Below the pieces are notes generated by a model. The model worked only from the letters and a program-made list of their open reading frames with translations, was not told the origin of the DNA and did not search any database. Position numbers and translations under genes: made by a program. From positions 372,001 to 436,000 of the forward strand of contig JALCCG010000001.1 in NCBI GenBank assembly GCA_023212695.1: 64,000 nucleotides of DNA, in the 5' to 3' direction. Of this stretch, positions 62,684-64,000 are shown in pieces. Each line of letters begins with the position of its first letter. The first letter of the stretch is position 1. This DNA is from Sporisorium sorghi. Taxonomy: Eukaryota; Basidiomycota; Ustilaginomycetes; Ustilaginales; Ustilaginaceae.

Positions 62684-63612
62684 AATTCCTTTCTTAATTT
62701 CGGATTCAGCGCAGCGTTGATTACGTCCGACAACGTGTTAAACAGCACGAAGGTTACCGCTAAAATAAGAACATACGCCTGTATCACCGGAAAATCCCTG
62801 CTCAGGATGGATTTTACGCTCAGTCGTCCAAGGCCCGGCCAGGCAAATACGTTCTCAATCACGACAGTACTCCCCAAAATAATAGGGATCGCCATGCAGA
62901 ATATGGACACGGCCACCTGCAGGGAATTCCTCAGAATATGTTGGGTAATCTTTCTCTCTGACAAGCCGCAGGCTCTCCCATATACCACATAGCCTTCATC
63001 CAATTGGGTAAGCATTGAACTTCGGACGTTTCGGAAATAAATGCCCACATAACTTACCGATATCACGGTGACGGGGAGAATATAGCTCTGATAGGAGTCC
63101 ATACCGCTGGTGGGCAGCAAGTCCAAGCGGACCGATAGATACCAGATCAATATCGAGGCAAGCCAGTACGAAGGCATCGACGTTAGAATAAAAGAGACAC
63201 CTCTTACGGATCGATCCAGTATTTTCCCTTCATTTAATGCGCATACAACCCCCAGAAGAATAGACATGAAGATAATGATGACGGATGAAACCATCGTCAG
63301 CTTGAATGTATTGACAAAGGCCGGGCTGATCAAGGACCACACAGACTGTCCGGTTACATAAGACTCCCCGAAGTCTAACCGAAGGCTGGCCAGCATCCAG
63401 TCGGCATACTGTTTCAGGAACGGCTGATTCATTCCCAACTCTTCGCGTGTCTGTGCCAACAGTTCTTCCGTTATCTCAGGAACTTCTTGCGCCCGGAGTA
63501 CGACTTCTGCAGGATCCATGGGCGACAGGTTAATCAGCAGAAAGGTCAGAAACGAAATGATGAACAGGATCGGAACAGAGATCAGTAATCTTTTTACAAC
63601 ATAACTTCCCAT
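62680..63612 (-). CDS. Nik/Opp-type ABC importer permease (CntB/NikB class)
   Basis: The 310-residue permease has the OppB/NikB start (VKRLLISVPILFIISFLTFLLINLSPMDPAE), six hydrophobic segments, an EAA-type loop (EGYVVYGRACGLSERKITQHILRN) and GSTVVIENVFAWPGLGRLSV. AAGGAG precedes the ATG. It follows the binding-protein gene by 41 bases. Confidence 0.93.
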   Translation of the reverse strand: MGSYVVKRLLISVPILFIISFLTFLLINLSPMDPAEVVLRAQEVPEITEELLAQTREELGMNQPFLKQYADWMLASLRLDFGESYVTGQSVWSLISPAFVNTFKLTMVSSVIIIFMSILLGVVCALNEGKILDRSVRGVSFILTSMPSYWLASILIWYLSVRLDLLPTSGMDSYQSYILPVTVISVSYVGIYFRNVRSSMLTQLDEGYVVYGRACGLSERKITQHILRNSLQVAVSIFCMAIPIILGSTVVIENVFAWPGLGRLSVKSILSRDFPVIQAYVLILAVTFVLFNTLSDVINAALNPKLRKEL

Positions 63613-63653
63613 AAGGACTCCTTGTCGAATTAGGATTCAGAAGTCAGACCGAA

Positions 63654-64000
63654 CTATTCAAAATACATTTGCTCAAAAGGCAGTTCGAACTGAGTTTGCT
63701 TGAATGCAATACCTTGCAGGCTCTTGGGCGCCAGCACCGTGACACTCCCGTTGGAAATCGGAATGAATACCGCTTCATCGTGAACAATTTGCAGGATTTC
63801 AGCATACAACGACTTTCTGACTTCCTCGTCGGTAGAAACCATAACCTGCTGAATCAGGTCATAGAGGTGATCCGCTTCTGCGATTCCCTTGGTTGTATGC
63901 AGATATGACGCTTCCGAAGTGAATGCAAAAATCGTGCTCTGAGGGTCATAGGCCAATCCCCAGGTCTGATTGAATAATAATTCGTAATCCCCTGTAGAGC
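63654..64000 (-). CDS. Nik/Opp-type substrate-binding protein, partial (C-terminus only)
   Basis: The frame is open from the right edge to the stop at 63654, giving the last 115 or so residues of a family 5 binding protein. It contains DYELLFNQTWGLAYDPQS, which matches the NikA/CntA region ending in Trp-Gly-x-x-Tyr-Asp-Pro, and ends LPFEQMYFE. The signal peptide and metal-site residues lie outside the window. It is first in the importer operon seen here. NikA binds nickel chelates and CntA binds metal-opine complexes; I favour the latter from gene order. Confidence 0.85.
   Translation of the reverse strand, partial: STGDYELLFNQTWGLAYDPQSTIFAFTSEASYLHTTKGIAEADHLYDLIQQVMVSTDEEVRKSLYAEILQIVHDEAVFIPISNGSVTVLAPKSLQGIAFKQTQFELPFEQMYFE

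Noticed and set aside
1..64000. CRISPR arrays, rRNA, tRNA, prophage and insertion-sequence signatures.
   Set aside because: No regularly spaced repeats, RNA gene signatures, integrase or transposase genes were found on either strand.

Overview
The window looks like chromosome from a Gram-positive Bacillota of the Paenibacillaceae type. This is inferred from the Zur box form, the YcgR/YcgQ pair, the DUF1048 and DUF3024 proteins, the large NRPS operon and strong AGGAGG ribosome binding sites. No rRNA, tRNA, CRISPR array or insertion sequence was seen.

Region 1 (1-13.3 kb) is a zinc-starvation locus. A zur gene heads a minus-strand run that continues with a CobW/COG0523 GTPase, a Fec-type ABC importer (binding protein, permease, ATPase) and a Mg-chelatase-like ATPase pair that leaves the window at base 1. 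Next come znuC-znuB-znuA with the zinc-free ribosomal protein S14 paralogue, then an AAA+ ATPase and a DUF3024 protein behind the zinc-free L31 paralogue, then a divergent ycgR-ycgQ-like pair. Three good Zur boxes (7-1-7 inverted repeats around TCGTAAT-N-ATTACGA) lie on or just after sigma-A-type promoters, and a degenerate fourth precedes znuC.

Region 2 (13.5-14.6 kb) holds a tandem pair of DUF1048 genes with their own promoter and inverted repeat but no visible PadR regulator.

Region 3 (14.6-44.5 kb) is one very long minus-strand operon for a lipopeptide-polyketide hybrid, visibly richer in G+C than its flanks. In transcription order it reads panD, a 4,055-residue FAAL-ACP-(C-A-PCP)x3-half-C protein, three tandem CPBP-family membrane proteins, a 3,421-residue KS-ACP-(C-A-PCP)x2-C protein without its own AT, a BtrH-like putative acyltransferase, a type II thioesterase, a trans-acting malonyltransferase and an M20 peptidase, ending at a strong terminator. 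Specificity residues read by eye give Ile-like, Ser, Ser, unassigned and Gly-like adenylation domains. The predicted backbone is fatty acyl-Ile-Ser-Ser-(malonate unit)-X-Gly, and there is no terminal thioesterase. PanD would supply beta-alanine.

Region 4 (45.2-49.6 kb) has a family 2 glycosyltransferase, a divergent two-gene ABC-2 exporter that may serve export or immunity, and an N-terminally incomplete Cof-type HAD protein. Region 5 (49.7-58.3 kb) is a nine-gene minus-strand operon: HAD phosphatase, RpiR/MurR regulator, metallo-beta-lactamase-fold hydrolase, a complete oligopeptide-type ABC importer (binding protein, two permeases, two ATPases) and a metallophosphoesterase. Region 6 (59.0-64.0 kb) is a Nik/Opp-type ABC importer followed by an MFS permease in the order A(partial)-B-C-D-F-E. 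This is the order of the staphylopine-type (Cnt) metallophore uptake and export operon, so a second metal-scavenging system probably continues beyond base 64,000.
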